A DNA stretch of 64,000 bases from Lachnospiraceae bacterium (GCA_029338675.1 JAQYAV010000038.1:1-64000), one strand, 5' to 3'; shown: positions 43,576 through 53,686, numbered from the stretch's first letter. Notes: generated by a model not told the origin, from the sequence alone. Translations and numbers: made by a program.

Positions 43576-44499
43576 ATGAATAAGCAAATTAAAAAAATAG
43601 TATGTATAATAATTGCTGCAGTAATTATTTTAGGTAATTCAAAAGCTTTATCAGCTTCAGCAGCACAGCCAAAGATGATTTTAACGGGTTATGAAATTAA
43701 TAAAAATGTTGTAAATGCTGGTGATGAATTTATGCTTAAGCTTACATTCAAGAATACATATTCTTATAGCATTAAGAATATTAAGGTTAGTGTTGTAGGC
43801 GAAAATGGTAATATTCTTCCTGCAAATGGTACGGCAGGAACTGCATATGTTGATAATATTTATGGGGACACAGAGGAAATAATTGAACTTAATATGAAGG
43901 CTGCCGAGGGCTTGGAAGAGAAATCCTATAAGCTTACAGTAAAATGTGAATATGAAGATGGGTATGGTAATCCATATACATCAGAGGATTCAATATTTAT
44001 ACCAATATATCTAGAACAAAAGCTAAGTGTTACAGATATTGTTTTGTCTTCAGAAAATGTGGATTTAGGCGAGGAACTTGGAATATCGGGAAAAGTAAAT
44101 AATATGGGGGATGGAAAGCTATATAATGTTTGCGTGAAAATATCAGGAAAAGTAATTGCTAGCCAGGAATCATATCTTGGTAATATTGATCCAGGGAAGA
44201 GTGCCAATTTTGATATGTATGCAAGAGCGATAGATGCAACAGAGGGTAAAGTAATGATGTCAATAGCTTATGAAGACATAAAGGGAATAACTTATGAGTA
44301 CATTTTGAGTAATGAGAATCCAATTAATATAAATGTTACTAAGCCTATTTATGAAGATTTGGTTGTGGTAAAAGAAGAGGCAAAGAAAGATAATAGTGTG
44401 CTAATTGCAGTTTGCGTTGTAGGAATCATTTTGATTTTAATAACAATATTTGGACTTAAAAAAATATCAAATAAAAAGAGAATATTAGAAGATTATTAA
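43576..44499 (+). CDS. membrane-anchored CARDB-like extracellular protein of the ABC module
   Basis: A 307-residue protein with a signal peptide (residues 1-28, ending SASAAQ), two Ig-like repeats of CARDB/NEW3 type (the first around NAGDEFMLKLTFKN, the second around SSENVDLGEELGISGKV), and a C-terminal membrane helix (about 276-297) with a basic tail. It probably sits outside the membrane as an adaptor or binding subunit. ATG 43576 is preferred over 43558 because GGAG lies eight bases upstream and the signal peptide then starts properly. Confidence 0.8.
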   Translation: MNKQIKKIVCIIIAAVIILGNSKALSASAAQPKMILTGYEINKNVVNAGDEFMLKLTFKNTYSYSIKNIKVSVVGENGNILPANGTAGTAYVDNIYGDTEEIIELNMKAAEGLEEKSYKLTVKCEYEDGYGNPYTSEDSIFIPIYLEQKLSVTDIVLSSENVDLGEELGISGKVNNMGDGKLYNVCVKISGKVIASQESYLGNIDPGKSANFDMYARAIDATEGKVMMSIAYEDIKGITYEYILSNENPININVTKPIYEDLVVVKEEAKKDNSVLIAVCVVGIILILITIFGLKKISNKKRILEDY

Positions 44500-44536
44500 A
44501 TGCAAAACTAAAATTAAAGGTATGGAGGAGTAATCT

Positions 44537-45811
44537 ATGAAATGGATTTGCAAACTCACATTTAAGAATCTGTTTAGAAGAAGGATTCGTACAATTTTAA
44601 CAATTCTAGGAATTGCTATTGGAATTTTGTCTTTAGTGGTTTTAATCGGAATAGGAAAGGGGATTGAAAATCAAATTCTAAAAGAATTTGATGAAAGTGG
44701 AAGTATAAAGAGAATAGAGGTATCAGGAAATGGACGTAATAAATATAAGAGTATTACTGATAAACGTATAGAAGATTTTTCTAAGATACCAGAGGTTTGC
44801 AATGTATATCCAGTTTCGGAATATGAGATATATATAGATATTGATAAATATATAGGTTGGTTTTCGGTTAAGGGAATTCCAAAAGAGGAACTTCTTAAGC
44901 TTGAACTTGAAAATGGTTCCATGGATAAGTTGTCTAAGGTAAAGCCTGATTTGATATTGGGAGATATGATTGGCAGTTTGTTATTCTACAATGATGGAGA
45001 AATGAGCTTTTCTACAGATAAAAATAATAGAACAGATCAACTAACAGGAAAAAAAGCCCAAATAACATTTCTTTCAGAACAAGGCGTTAAAGACACATTT
45101 TATATAGCTGCAACGCTTAAGAAAAATGACTCCTATACAATTAATTCTTTTAGTGTATATTGTGATATTGATGTGTTAAAAAGATATTGCAAGAAAAATA
45201 GTGTTAATGGTGTTCCACTCACGCAACAGGCTAAAGAAGATGGAAGCAGATATAATGAATGGATATACGATCAGGCAATAGTAACTGTAGATTCTGTGGA
45301 GAACGTTGATTATGTTGTAAAGAAATTACAGGATATGGGTTTTGAAACATATAACGAAAAAGAACAACTAGATACGACAAAAAGAATCACGAACATTATT
45401 AAATTTATGTTTTCCTGCATTGGGGCAATCTCTCTTCTTGTTGCTATTATTGGCATAGGAAATACAATGACAACTGCTGTATATGATAGAATAGGCGAAA
45501 TTGGAATGCTTAAAATGCTAGGATGTGATTTAGATGAATTAAGATTTATGTTCTTGTTTGAAGCAGGAATCATAAGTACTATTGGTGGAATTGTTGGAGT
45601 TGTTACATCATATGGAGTTAATGGAATAATAAATAAAATAGTAACAATTGTGCTTAAGTTTCCTAAAGGGACAACCTTTGTTAATTTAGATATAAAGACA
45701 GCGATATTAGCAGTAATATTTGCATTATTCCTTGGTATGTTAGCTGGATTTTTACCAGCAAGATGGGCATCGAAGATTATGCCGTTAGATGCAATAAAAA
45801 AAGTAGATTAG
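44537..45811 (+). CDS. ABC transporter permease, MacB type
   Basis: A 424-residue permease of the MacB fold: an N-terminal helix (about 18-40), an extracellular domain of about 240 residues, and three C-terminal helices (about 292-314, 335-360, 384-408) with the coupling stretch YDRIGEIGMLKMLGCD. TATGGAGGAG precedes the ATG. It ends the four-gene transporter set, which is closed by the terminator at 45835. Probable role: export or release of a peptide or lipid-like compound together with the ATPase upstream. Confidence 0.92.
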   Translation: MKWICKLTFKNLFRRRIRTILTILGIAIGILSLVVLIGIGKGIENQILKEFDESGSIKRIEVSGNGRNKYKSITDKRIEDFSKIPEVCNVYPVSEYEIYIDIDKYIGWFSVKGIPKEELLKLELENGSMDKLSKVKPDLILGDMIGSLLFYNDGEMSFSTDKNNRTDQLTGKKAQITFLSEQGVKDTFYIAATLKKNDSYTINSFSVYCDIDVLKRYCKKNSVNGVPLTQQAKEDGSRYNEWIYDQAIVTVDSVENVDYVVKKLQDMGFETYNEKEQLDTTKRITNIIKFMFSCIGAISLLVAIIGIGNTMTTAVYDRIGEIGMLKMLGCDLDELRFMFLFEAGIISTIGGIVGVVTSYGVNGIINKIVTIVLKFPKGTTFVNLDIKTAILAVIFALFLGMLAGFLPARWASKIMPLDAIKKVD

Positions 45812-45834
45812 TATAGTATATAACAGAATATTTT

Positions 45835-45868
45835 AGGACATTGTTTTATATGCAATGTCCTTTTCTTT
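45835..45868 (+). terminator. terminator after the ABC module
   Basis: AGGACATTG (45835-45843) pairs with CAATGTCCT (45853-45861), then TTTCTTTT. Confidence 0.85.
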
Positions 45869-46029
45869 TATCAATTAAAACCATTTCTATTTTCTGTATT
45901 GACTAGACAAAACAGGATGGGATAAATAAAATATAATAAGATAATACGTATAGTTTGCAGTAAAATTGTGCTTTATAATAAAACTATAGAATCATATAAA
46001 TATAAAAATATATTGTACGAGGTTAAAAT

Positions 46030-48429
46030 ATGAGGAAAATAGACAATATTGAAAATGTCATAGAGAGTATGACATTAGAAGAAAAGTGCAAATTAGTAAA
46101 TGGGTATAATTTTTTTGGAAGCAATAATATAGAGCGTTTTGGAATAGATAGAATACAGTTCCTTGACGGAGGAACAGGAATTAATTTCGAGCAGTTGTTT
46201 GGAGATTTTACTCAGATGAATGACTATTCCTCTTTGTTTGAAGAAAAGAAGGACAATCTTATTGGAAGTAAAATCTTGAAAAATGTAATATCAAATTTTT
46301 ATAATAAAGATTCGCTTAAGGATGAAGAAAAGAAGCTTTTAGAATGGATAGAAGATATATTATTAAAGCGGCTTAACAACAATATGTATTCCCCAGGATG
46401 TTTTCCACCAGGTATATTACTTGGGGCTACATGGAATAAAGCAGTAGTTAGAAAGCTAGGCGAAGCACTAGGTTTGGAAGCATTAATATATGGTATTGAT
46501 GTTTTACTTGGAACACCTAATGTTAATATTCAAAGAGATCCTTTGGGAGGAAGATTATTTGAAGGATATTCAGAGGACCCTTGTTTGGTTAGTGTGTTAG
46601 CACCTGAATTAGTAAAAGGTGTTCAGAGTACGGGAGTTGCAGCAAATGTTAAACATTATGCAGCAAATAATCAGGAAACAAATAGAATAGGTGTTAATGA
46701 AATAATATCACAAAGGGCATTAGAAGAGATTTATTTGCCTGGATTTAAGGCTTGTGTAGTGGACGGCCAGATTAAAACAGTTATGTCTGCATATAATAAA
46801 ATAAATGGTACACCATGCACTGAAAATGAATGGCTTTTAACAGAAAAATTACGAGAAGAATATGGTTTTGATGGAATTGTTGTGTCTGATTGGGGGGCAG
46901 TATATAACGATGTAAAGGCTCTTAATGCGGGAAATGATTTAGCAATGCCAGGACCTAGAGATAGTAGTATTTTATATGATGCAGTGAAAAATAATCAGTT
47001 AGATGAAGCTTTGTTAGATAGAGCTGTTTATAGAATACTTAATTTAATAAACTGGATAGCAGATAACAAAAATAATAAAGATATTGATTATAAGAAAATA
47101 AGAAAATATACAGATGAGGTAGCATACGAAAGTGCAACGGAAGGTATCGTATTATTAGAAAACAAATGTCTACCACTTTCAAAAAACAAAAAGCTTGTTC
47201 TTATGGGAAGTGGTGCAAGAAAGCTTCTTGAATGTGGACAGGGAAGTGCAGGTATTGATACCAATCGAGTAGGAAATCTATATAAGGAGCTTTGTGAGTA
47301 TGTTGGTGAAGAAAATGTATATTTTGAAGATGATATAATAGAAAATAATGTTTTAAAAAATAATAAGATAGAAGAAAGTTATGGCGAAGATGATAGTGTT
47401 ATTAACATTTTTATTGCATCAGTCGCTGGTATGGAAGGAAATGACAGAAAGGATTTATATCTTGATAAAGAAGACAGAAAAAAACTCTTATGTTTGAATC
47501 GAAAAACAATTTTAGTGTTAAATACATGTGGCCCTGTTGATTTACGGGAAATAGACAAAGAAATTGTTTTGGCTATAATAGAAGTGTTTTTGCCTGGAAT
47601 GGGCGGTTGTAAGGCTTTGGCAGATATACTGTTTGGAAGGGTATGCCCATCTGGAAAGCTTCCTATTACATTTCCAAAGAAATATCAGGACACTCCAAGT
47701 AGCATTAATTTTCCAGGGGATGGAATGACTGCGTATTATGGAGAGGGGATATTTGTGGGATATAGATATTATGACAAAAAAGAAATTGAACCACTTTATC
47801 CATTTGGATATGGGCTTTCATATACATCATTTGAGAAAAAGTTGGTTTCTGTGGAAGAAAATGACGACAAAATCATTGCTAAAGTATATATTAAAAATAC
47901 AGGCAATTATGATGGAAGTGAAGTTATTCAGGTATATGTTTCTGACGTTGAATCCACATTAATTAAGCCAATAAAAGAATTGAAGGCGTTTGAAAAGGTG
48001 TTTCTTAAGATTGGGGAAGAAAAGATAGTTAATATAGAGCTTGATAAAATGTCACTTGCGTCATATGATACTGATTATATGAAGTTTATTCTTGAGGAAG
48101 GATATTATGATATAATTTTGGCTACATCATCGTCTCCTAATGATGAATTTGGAAGGAAGAGAATATATATAGATGTTAAATCTATGTATAGTTATGGAAT
48201 TAATTCCACTATGAAGACAATATTTGATAGTAAAGAACTAAGGGAATGTCTTTATAAGGTATGGGAGAGCTTTAAATTAGATTTAGGAATAATAGAGGAT
48301 GCTTATCAGTATTTTTCGAGCAAAACCCTTGAAAAGGTCATTGATGAAATATGTAACATCTCTGACTCTGAAAAGGAAAAAATAAAGAGTTCCTTTGAGA
48401 AGTTGTGTAGTAAAATTAAGAAAATTTGA
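46030..48429 (+). CDS. glycoside hydrolase family 3 enzyme, beta-glucosidase-like
   Basis: A 799-residue cytoplasmic enzyme (no signal peptide). The N-terminal barrel carries KHYAANNQETNR and the nucleophile Asp287 in GIVVSDWGA; the second domain follows, and the C-terminal fibronectin-III-like domain contains YPFGYGLSYTSFE. Compared with typical family members it has an insertion of about 55 residues near positions 55-115 and a C-terminal helical tail of about 80 residues. The substrate cannot be decided from sequence; beta-glucosides or xylosides from plant polymers are likely. ACGAGGTTAAAAT precedes the ATG. Confidence 0.9.
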   Translation: MRKIDNIENVIESMTLEEKCKLVNGYNFFGSNNIERFGIDRIQFLDGGTGINFEQLFGDFTQMNDYSSLFEEKKDNLIGSKILKNVISNFYNKDSLKDEEKKLLEWIEDILLKRLNNNMYSPGCFPPGILLGATWNKAVVRKLGEALGLEALIYGIDVLLGTPNVNIQRDPLGGRLFEGYSEDPCLVSVLAPELVKGVQSTGVAANVKHYAANNQETNRIGVNEIISQRALEEIYLPGFKACVVDGQIKTVMSAYNKINGTPCTENEWLLTEKLREEYGFDGIVVSDWGAVYNDVKALNAGNDLAMPGPRDSSILYDAVKNNQLDEALLDRAVYRILNLINWIADNKNNKDIDYKKIRKYTDEVAYESATEGIVLLENKCLPLSKNKKLVLMGSGARKLLECGQGSAGIDTNRVGNLYKELCEYVGEENVYFEDDIIENNVLKNNKIEESYGEDDSVINIFIASVAGMEGNDRKDLYLDKEDRKKLLCLNRKTILVLNTCGPVDLREIDKEIVLAIIEVFLPGMGGCKALADILFGRVCPSGKLPITFPKKYQDTPSSINFPGDGMTAYYGEGIFVGYRYYDKKEIEPLYPFGYGLSYTSFEKKLVSVEENDDKIIAKVYIKNTGNYDGSEVIQVYVSDVESTLIKPIKELKAFEKVFLKIGEEKIVNIELDKMSLASYDTDYMKFILEEGYYDIILATSSSPNDEFGRKRIYIDVKSMYSYGINSTMKTIFDSKELRECLYKVWESFKLDLGIIEDAYQYFSSKTLEKVIDEICNISDSEKEKIKSSFEKLCSKIKKI

Positions 48430-48617
48430 TTTGATAAATTAGATTCCATTAATCAGAAAAAATATGAATTTGGGAAATGAAATGCTGTTTTATTATAATT
48501 TTTTTGATTAACGTAAATCAATATATTGTTTTATAAAATATAATAGTGACTTATGTAAATGAAAAGGAAAGGAAAATATATTAGAACTAAAAATAGTTCT
48601 ATATAAAGGTATATAAT

Positions 48618-50075
48618 ATGTTTTTACCAAATAATATTGAACCAAAGAAGGTTATTTCATATTTTGGCGAGATTTGTAGTATGCCACATGGCTCATCGAA
48701 TACAACACATATAAGTAATTATTTAGTTGATTTTGCAAAGAAACGTAATCTTAGAGTGATTCAGGACAAACTTGGGAATGTTGTAATATTCAAAGATGGA
48801 ACAACTGGGTATGAGAAGTCAAAGCCTGTAATTATTCAAGGTCACATGGATATGGTTTGCGAAAAAACACAGGATTCAAATATAGATTTTACCAAGGATG
48901 GTTTAGATTTAAGAATAGATGGAAATGTAATATATGCTCATAATACCACTCTTGGTGGCGATGATGGAATAGCAGTTGCATATGCTCTTGCGCTTCTTGA
49001 CTCAAGTAACGATGAAATTGAACATCCACCTCTTGAAGTGGTTATAACTGTGGATGAAGAAATCGGAATGCTTGGGGCAGCAGGATTGGATTGTTCAGTG
49101 CTTAGGGGCAATATTATGCTTAATCTTGATTCGGAAGAGGAAGGTAAACTTTTGGTAAGCTGTGCAGGGGGAGCTTCAGCAGTTTGTGAGCTTGATGTAA
49201 AATATACGGGAGTAGGAGCAAATAAGACAGGTCTTTTGATAAAATTGGAGGGAGCAACTGGAGGACATTCAGGTGTTGAAATAGATAAAGAAGGAGCAAA
49301 TGCTGCAAAATTAATGGGAAGATTATTATATTCTCTTAAGGAGTGTAACATTAACTTAGCATCATTTGATGGTGGACTTAAGGATAATGCAATTCCAAGA
49401 AATGCTGAAGTGGTAGTATTTGCAGATGAGGATAGAATTGAACGAATAAAAGAGATAGTAGAACAATACAAAAAAATATTTAACAATGAATACAGAGCTA
49501 CAGATGCTTTTATAAGTATTACTGTTGATAAATGTGATAATAACATAAGTGAAGCTATGGATGCTGAAACTACGAATAAAGTAATATCAGTTGCTAATAT
49601 GCTTCCAAATGGAATTGTTCGATGGAGCAAAGACATTAAAGGCTTGGTAGAAACATCCTTGAATCTTGGAATAGTTTCCACAAACGCAAATAAAGTAACA
49701 TTCAGCTTGCTTATAAGAAGTAGTGTTGATTCCTGTAAGGAAAGTGTTCTAAATCAAATTAAATGTATATGCAACAGTGTAGGGGCAAGTATGTCTGTAA
49801 GTGGAGATTATCCAGGATGGGAATATAAAGAGGATTCGTTGCTTCGTGGGGTAATGGTTGAGGTTTATGAGAAAATGTATGGCAAAAAGCCGATAATTGA
49901 GGCAATTCATGCAGGATTAGAGTGTGGCTTATTTGCAGGGAAAATAGACAACTTAGACTGTATATCCTTTGGCCCACAGATTGATGATATTCATACTACA
50001 TCAGAGAAAATATACGTAGATAGTATTAATCGAACATGGAATTATCTTCTTGAGGTGTTAAAGAAGCTAAAATAA
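48618..50075 (+). CDS. pepD: aminoacyl-histidine dipeptidase (Xaa-His, PepD type)
   Basis: A 485-residue M20 metallopeptidase. The metal-binding motifs IIQGHMDMVCEK, LGGDDGIAVAYAL and VDEEIGMLGA, and the C-terminal HAGLECG, match cytosolic beta-Ala-His dipeptidases. The lid domain sits at about 205-380. It hydrolyses dipeptides with broad specificity using two zinc ions. AAAGG lies eight bases before the ATG. A 247-codon antisense ORF at 48938-49681 is only the shadow of this gene. Confidence 0.93.
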   Translation: MFLPNNIEPKKVISYFGEICSMPHGSSNTTHISNYLVDFAKKRNLRVIQDKLGNVVIFKDGTTGYEKSKPVIIQGHMDMVCEKTQDSNIDFTKDGLDLRIDGNVIYAHNTTLGGDDGIAVAYALALLDSSNDEIEHPPLEVVITVDEEIGMLGAAGLDCSVLRGNIMLNLDSEEEGKLLVSCAGGASAVCELDVKYTGVGANKTGLLIKLEGATGGHSGVEIDKEGANAAKLMGRLLYSLKECNINLASFDGGLKDNAIPRNAEVVVFADEDRIERIKEIVEQYKKIFNNEYRATDAFISITVDKCDNNISEAMDAETTNKVISVANMLPNGIVRWSKDIKGLVETSLNLGIVSTNANKVTFSLLIRSSVDSCKESVLNQIKCICNSVGASMSVSGDYPGWEYKEDSLLRGVMVEVYEKMYGKKPIIEAIHAGLECGLFAGKIDNLDCISFGPQIDDIHTTSEKIYVDSINRTWNYLLEVLKKLK

Positions 50076-50110
50076 TATCTTTGTTTGACATAAATAAATA
50101 TAAGGAATAT

Positions 50111-50227
50111 AATGCACATATTACTTTACAAAAATGATATAAAGAAAATAATACACATGTTATTTTATAAAAGTGATATATAGAAAAAAATACACATATT
50201 ACTTTACAAAAGTGATATAAAGAAAAT
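50111..50227. repeat. 39-bp tandem repeat upstream of hisC
   Basis: Three imperfect copies with CACAT at 50115, 50154 and 50193, an exact 39-bp period, each of the form ACACATATTACTTTACAAAA followed by GTGATATAAAGAAAATA. The last copy runs directly into the hisC ribosome binding site region. Confidence 0.85.
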
Positions 50228-50242
50228 ATGAGGAGTGATTAC

Positions 50243-51292
50243 ATGCCAGCTTGGGAGAATAACATTAGAAAAGTAGTTCCATATGTTCCAGGTGAACAAC
50301 CAAAGGGAGATAGCATAATTAAACTTAACACAAACGAGAATCCATACCCACCTTCTCCAAGGGTACTAGCAAAATCAGAAGAATTTGAAAAGCTTAGACT
50401 ATATCCAGATCCAAAAGCGGAAGTATTAGTAGAAGCACTTGCCAAGTATCATCATGTTGACAGTAATCAGGTGTTTGTGGGAGTAGGTTCAGATGATGTA
50501 CTTGCAATGTCATTTATGACATTCTTTAATTCAGATAAAGAAATATTATTCCCAGATATTACATACTCATTTTATGATGTGTGGGCAGAGTTGTTTAACA
50601 TTCCATATAAGCAGATTCCAGTAGACAAAGACTTTAGAATAATAAAATCAGATTACTTTATTCCTAATGGAGGAATAGTAATAGCTAATCCTAATGCACC
50701 GACAGGAATAGCGGAACCCCTTAGCTTTATCGAGGATATAGTTAAGAATAATCCTGATTCAATAGTTATTGTTGATGAGGCTTATGTAGATTTTGGTGGA
50801 GAGACGTCTTTACCACTTGTTGATAAATATGACAATGTTGTTGTAGTAAGAACATTCTCTAAATCACGTTCAATGGCTGGTGTTAGAATTGGATATGCAA
50901 TAAGTAACAGTAAGCTAATTAAGTATCTTAATGATGTAAAGTATTCATATAATTCATATACAATGAATATGCCATCGTTAGCTCTTGGGGTTGAAAGCAT
51001 TGCTGATGAAGAATATTTCCAGGCTATGATTAAAAAGGTAGTTGATACAAGAGAATGGTTTGTGAAAGAAATTAATAAGCTAGGCTTTACATGCCCAAAA
51101 TCATCAACAAACTTTGTATTTGCAACACATAAAAGTGTGCCGGCAACAGATATATTTAAGGCAGCAAGAGAAAATAATATTATTTTAAGACATTTTTCTA
51201 ATGAAAGAATTAACAACTATTTGAGAATAACAATAGGAACAAAAGAGGAAATGGAAAAATTAGTATCTTTTCTTAAAAAGTATGTTGGATAA
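50243..51292 (+). CDS. hisC: histidinol-phosphate aminotransferase
   Basis: A 349-residue PLP-dependent class I/II aminotransferase that makes L-histidinol phosphate. The cofactor Lys207 is in RTFSKSRSMAG, and NPNAPTG, VDEAYVDFGG and the C-terminal LRITIG with substrate-binding Arg are present. ATG 50243 is used because GAGGAG sits seven bases upstream, and MPAWENNIRKVVPYVPGE is the typical N terminus; ATG 50228 is in frame but overlaps that site. No other his genes are nearby. Related family members transaminate aromatic amino acids, so substrate is probable, not certain. Confidence 0.9.
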   Translation: MPAWENNIRKVVPYVPGEQPKGDSIIKLNTNENPYPPSPRVLAKSEEFEKLRLYPDPKAEVLVEALAKYHHVDSNQVFVGVGSDDVLAMSFMTFFNSDKEILFPDITYSFYDVWAELFNIPYKQIPVDKDFRIIKSDYFIPNGGIVIANPNAPTGIAEPLSFIEDIVKNNPDSIVIVDEAYVDFGGETSLPLVDKYDNVVVVRTFSKSRSMAGVRIGYAISNSKLIKYLNDVKYSYNSYTMNMPSLALGVESIADEEYFQAMIKKVVDTREWFVKEINKLGFTCPKSSTNFVFATHKSVPATDIFKAARENNIILRHFSNERINNYLRITIGTKEEMEKLVSFLKKYVG

Positions 51293-51382
51293 CATTTGTT
51301 TCTAGTGTAGCTTTAATTAATATTAAAGTAATTTACGTAATTGTTTAGAATGAATATTAAAAAGTGTATGTAAAATAAATAT

Positions 51383-51434
51383 TAAAAAGTGTAACACTGT
51401 ATACAATTTGTATACATGATGTTACACTTTTTTT
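51383..51434 (+). terminator. terminator after hisC
   Basis: AAAAAGTGTAACA (51383-51395) pairs with TGTTACACTTTTT (51419-51431); an inner TGTATACA/TGTATACA palindrome fills the loop. The T run gives termination on the plus strand, and the A run could serve the minus strand. Confidence 0.9.
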
Positions 51435-51591
51435 CTTGCAAATAAAGAACTTACTAATCTATAATAATGCTTGTCTAAAAAACAAACCATCATGGTTTAT
51501 TCTAATAAGATTAATCTTTTTTATCCCAATATTATAACTAAAACATATTGATACATTTGAAAGGAGAAGCGTAAAAAACGCACAATAAAAT

Positions 51592-52476
51592 ATGGAATTT
51601 AATGAATTTGTTGAAACTGTAAGAGACCTGGTTGTAGAATATTTACTTCAATATGATATTGATAAAGTATGTGTGGAGGAAGTAACTAAAAATAATGGGA
51701 TCTCTCTTACTGGACTTATTATTGTAGAAAAAGGGAAAAATGTTCATCCTAATATATATTTGAATAATTACTATTCTATGTACACAAATGGTACTCCAGT
51801 GGAAGAAATACTAAGAATGATAGCAGATGATTACAAAAAATCAATAAATAATATATCTAATTCCAAGATTGATGAAATAAAAGAAGAGAATATATTGGGC
51901 AATATATTTATTAAGGTTGTTAATTATAAAAAGAATAAAGATATACTTAAGAATTGTCCACATATTGTATTTCATGATTTAGCCATAAGCTTTAGATATT
52001 TAGTTAAAATGGATAAAGCAGGAATTGCATCAGCACAGCTTCGAAACGAAGAAATGAGCAGACTAAATATGACAGTTGAAGAATTATATCCTATTGCAAA
52101 GGAGAATACAAAAAGATTATTTCCCCCTGTTTTAACAAGATTAGATGAGCTATTAGAAGAAAAATACGATGAAAATATTGGCTGTTTAGGTGATAACAAT
52201 TTATATATATTAACAAACAATCAAGGAATAAATGGAGCATCCTACATAATATATGAAGACATAATAAATAATTTCGCAATAGAACATGATACTGACTTCT
52301 TTATATTACCATCAAGTATACATGAAATACTACTTTTACCAGTGGAAGATTCTATGGATAAAGAGGAGTTAGTTGAAATGGTAAAAGAGGTAAATAACTA
52401 TGTTGTGTCAGAATTAGATTATTTGTCGGATAATGTGTACTTTTACGACCGAAAAATTGGTAAAATTATCGAATAA
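51592..52476 (+). CDS. DUF5688 family protein
   Basis: A 294-residue soluble protein of the DUF5688 family, which I know from Lachnospiraceae genomes. Recognisable stretches are NNGISLTGLIIVEKG near the N terminus, PHIVFHDLAISFRYLV in the middle and IHEILLLPVEDS towards the end. Function unknown; these genes often occur in several copies. GAAAGGAGAAG lies upstream at 51559. It stands alone between the hisC terminator and the cold-shock gene. Confidence 0.8.
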   Translation: MEFNEFVETVRDLVVEYLLQYDIDKVCVEEVTKNNGISLTGLIIVEKGKNVHPNIYLNNYYSMYTNGTPVEEILRMIADDYKKSINNISNSKIDEIKEENILGNIFIKVVNYKKNKDILKNCPHIVFHDLAISFRYLVKMDKAGIASAQLRNEEMSRLNMTVEELYPIAKENTKRLFPPVLTRLDELLEEKYDENIGCLGDNNLYILTNNQGINGASYIIYEDIINNFAIEHDTDFFILPSSIHEILLLPVEDSMDKEELVEMVKEVNNYVVSELDYLSDNVYFYDRKIGKIIE

Positions 52477-52523
52477 ATAATAAAATTATTATACACAATG
52501 TGACAAATGTTCCATAAACTGCC

Positions 52524-52552
52524 TTGACTATGGCGATTTTTTGTGATATATT
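52524..52552 (+). promoter_or_regulatory. promoter of the cold-shock gene
   Basis: TTGACT at 52524-52529, a 17-bp spacer, and TATATT at 52547-52552. The palindrome CGTTATTAATAACG follows at 52560-52573 in the leader. Confidence 0.75.
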
Positions 52553-52599
52553 TAATAAGCGTTATTAATAACGTGATTTTAGATTTTGGAGGATTTGTC

Positions 52600-52800
52600 A
52601 TGACAAAAGGTACAGTAAAATGGTTTAACAATCAGAAGGGATTTGGATTCATCACAGATGAGACTGGTAATGATGTATTTGTACATTTTTCTGGTTTAAA
52701 CATGGAAGGATTCAAGACTCTTGAAGAGAATCAGACAGTTGAGTTTGATGTAGTTGATGGTGAGAAAGGACCACAGGCTACAAACGTTACTGTTTGCTAA
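52600..52800 (+). CDS. cold-shock protein, CspA family
   Basis: A 66-residue RNA chaperone. Both nucleic-acid-binding motifs are intact: KGFGFIT (RNP1) and DVFVHF (RNP2). ATG 52600 follows TTTGGAGGA. The leader of about 40 nt is short for a cold-inducible csp mRNA, so constitutive expression is as likely as cold induction. Monocistronic. Confidence 0.96.
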   Translation: MTKGTVKWFNNQKGFGFITDETGNDVFVHFSGLNMEGFKTLEENQTVEFDVVDGEKGPQATNVTVC

Positions 52801-52915
52801 GTTAAACGGAGAAGCTTAATCAAGTAACATCGTACCTATTTTTTATAAATATTTTCTGTAACAAGTGCAGTACTTAATTATGATTTAGGATTTTGTTATA
52901 TTATTGAGTTTAATT

Positions 52916-52964
52916 ATAGGAGTTGTTCAATGAAAATGAAATTTTCGTGAATAACTCCTATTTA
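52916..52964 (+). terminator. terminator between the cold-shock and tetR-like genes
   Basis: ATAGGAGTTGTTCA (52916-52929) pairs with TGAATAACTCCTAT (52948-52961), with an inner GAAAAT/ATTTTC stem, then TTT. It lies 115 bp after the cold-shock gene. Confidence 0.7.
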
Positions 52965-53078
52965 ATTTGACAAAAAACAGTAAATGAAATAGAATTATTT
53001 ACGTAAGTATGTAAAAAATATATAAAATATTATGTGCTTTTTGAGGCAAATTTATATTTATGAAGAGAGGGCAGCAGT

Positions 53079-53669
53079 TTGAACGAAAGTTTTATTTCAC
53101 GAAAAGATAGAATAATTGCAGCTGCAATTGAAATAATTAGTGATTCAGGTTTAGCAGCACTAACTACAAAGAATTTAGCGCAGAAAGAAAATATGTCCGA
53201 AGCATTATTATACAAATATTTTGGGGGAATAAATGAGGTTTTAATTGAGGTTGTAGAGTATTATTCAAAGTTTGACAAAGGAATTCGTCATACTATAAAC
53301 TCTAAAAACGCTAGCAATATGCAGAAGATAAAGGAATATCTTGAAGCATATGCTACATATTACGATAACTATTATTCGATTTCAACAATAATGCTTCAGT
53401 ATGAAGAGTTATTACATAATGTGGATACGAGAGAGAAAATTGCATGGTGTATAACAGAGAGACTTAGTTTCTTAGAGATGCTTTTTGCAAATGCAATAGA
53501 AGCTGGAGAGATTACTGATAAATTTACTCCTGAAGAGTTGGCTAATAATATTACTGGCGTAACTATGTCTCATATTTTAAGCAGAAGAATTGTATATCAT
53601 AGTAAATCCTTTAAATATGAATTTATGAACAATGTTACAAAGTGGTTTGATTTAATAGCAAAGAAATAG
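53079..53669 (+). CDS. TetR/AcrR-family transcriptional regulator
   Basis: A 196-residue regulator. The N-terminal three-helix DNA-binding domain reads RIIAAAIEIISDSGLAALTT, then LAQKENMSEALLYKYF; the rest is a helical ligand-binding domain. The start codon is TTG with GAGAGGG upstream; no ATG is available before the HTH. It is the first gene of a run that includes a receiver protein, rarA and an exporter, so it may sense an exported compound, though rarA lies between. Confidence 0.9.
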   Translation: MNESFISRKDRIIAAAIEIISDSGLAALTTKNLAQKENMSEALLYKYFGGINEVLIEVVEYYSKFDKGIRHTINSKNASNMQKIKEYLEAYATYYDNYYSISTIMLQYEELLHNVDTREKIAWCITERLSFLEMLFANAIEAGEITDKFTPEELANNITGVTMSHILSRRIVYHSKSFKYEFMNNVTKWFDLIAKK

Positions 53670-53686
53670 ATTAGGAGGCCTATATT

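Noticed and set aside
45899..45926. Promoter of the GH3 gene (TTGACT at 45899)
   Set aside because: The best -10 at 16 bp is only GATAAA; too weak to list.
48938..49681. 247-codon ORF on the minus strand
   Set aside because: It lies wholly inside pepD on the opposite strand, has no ribosome binding site or recognisable motif, and its composition mirrors pepD codon use.
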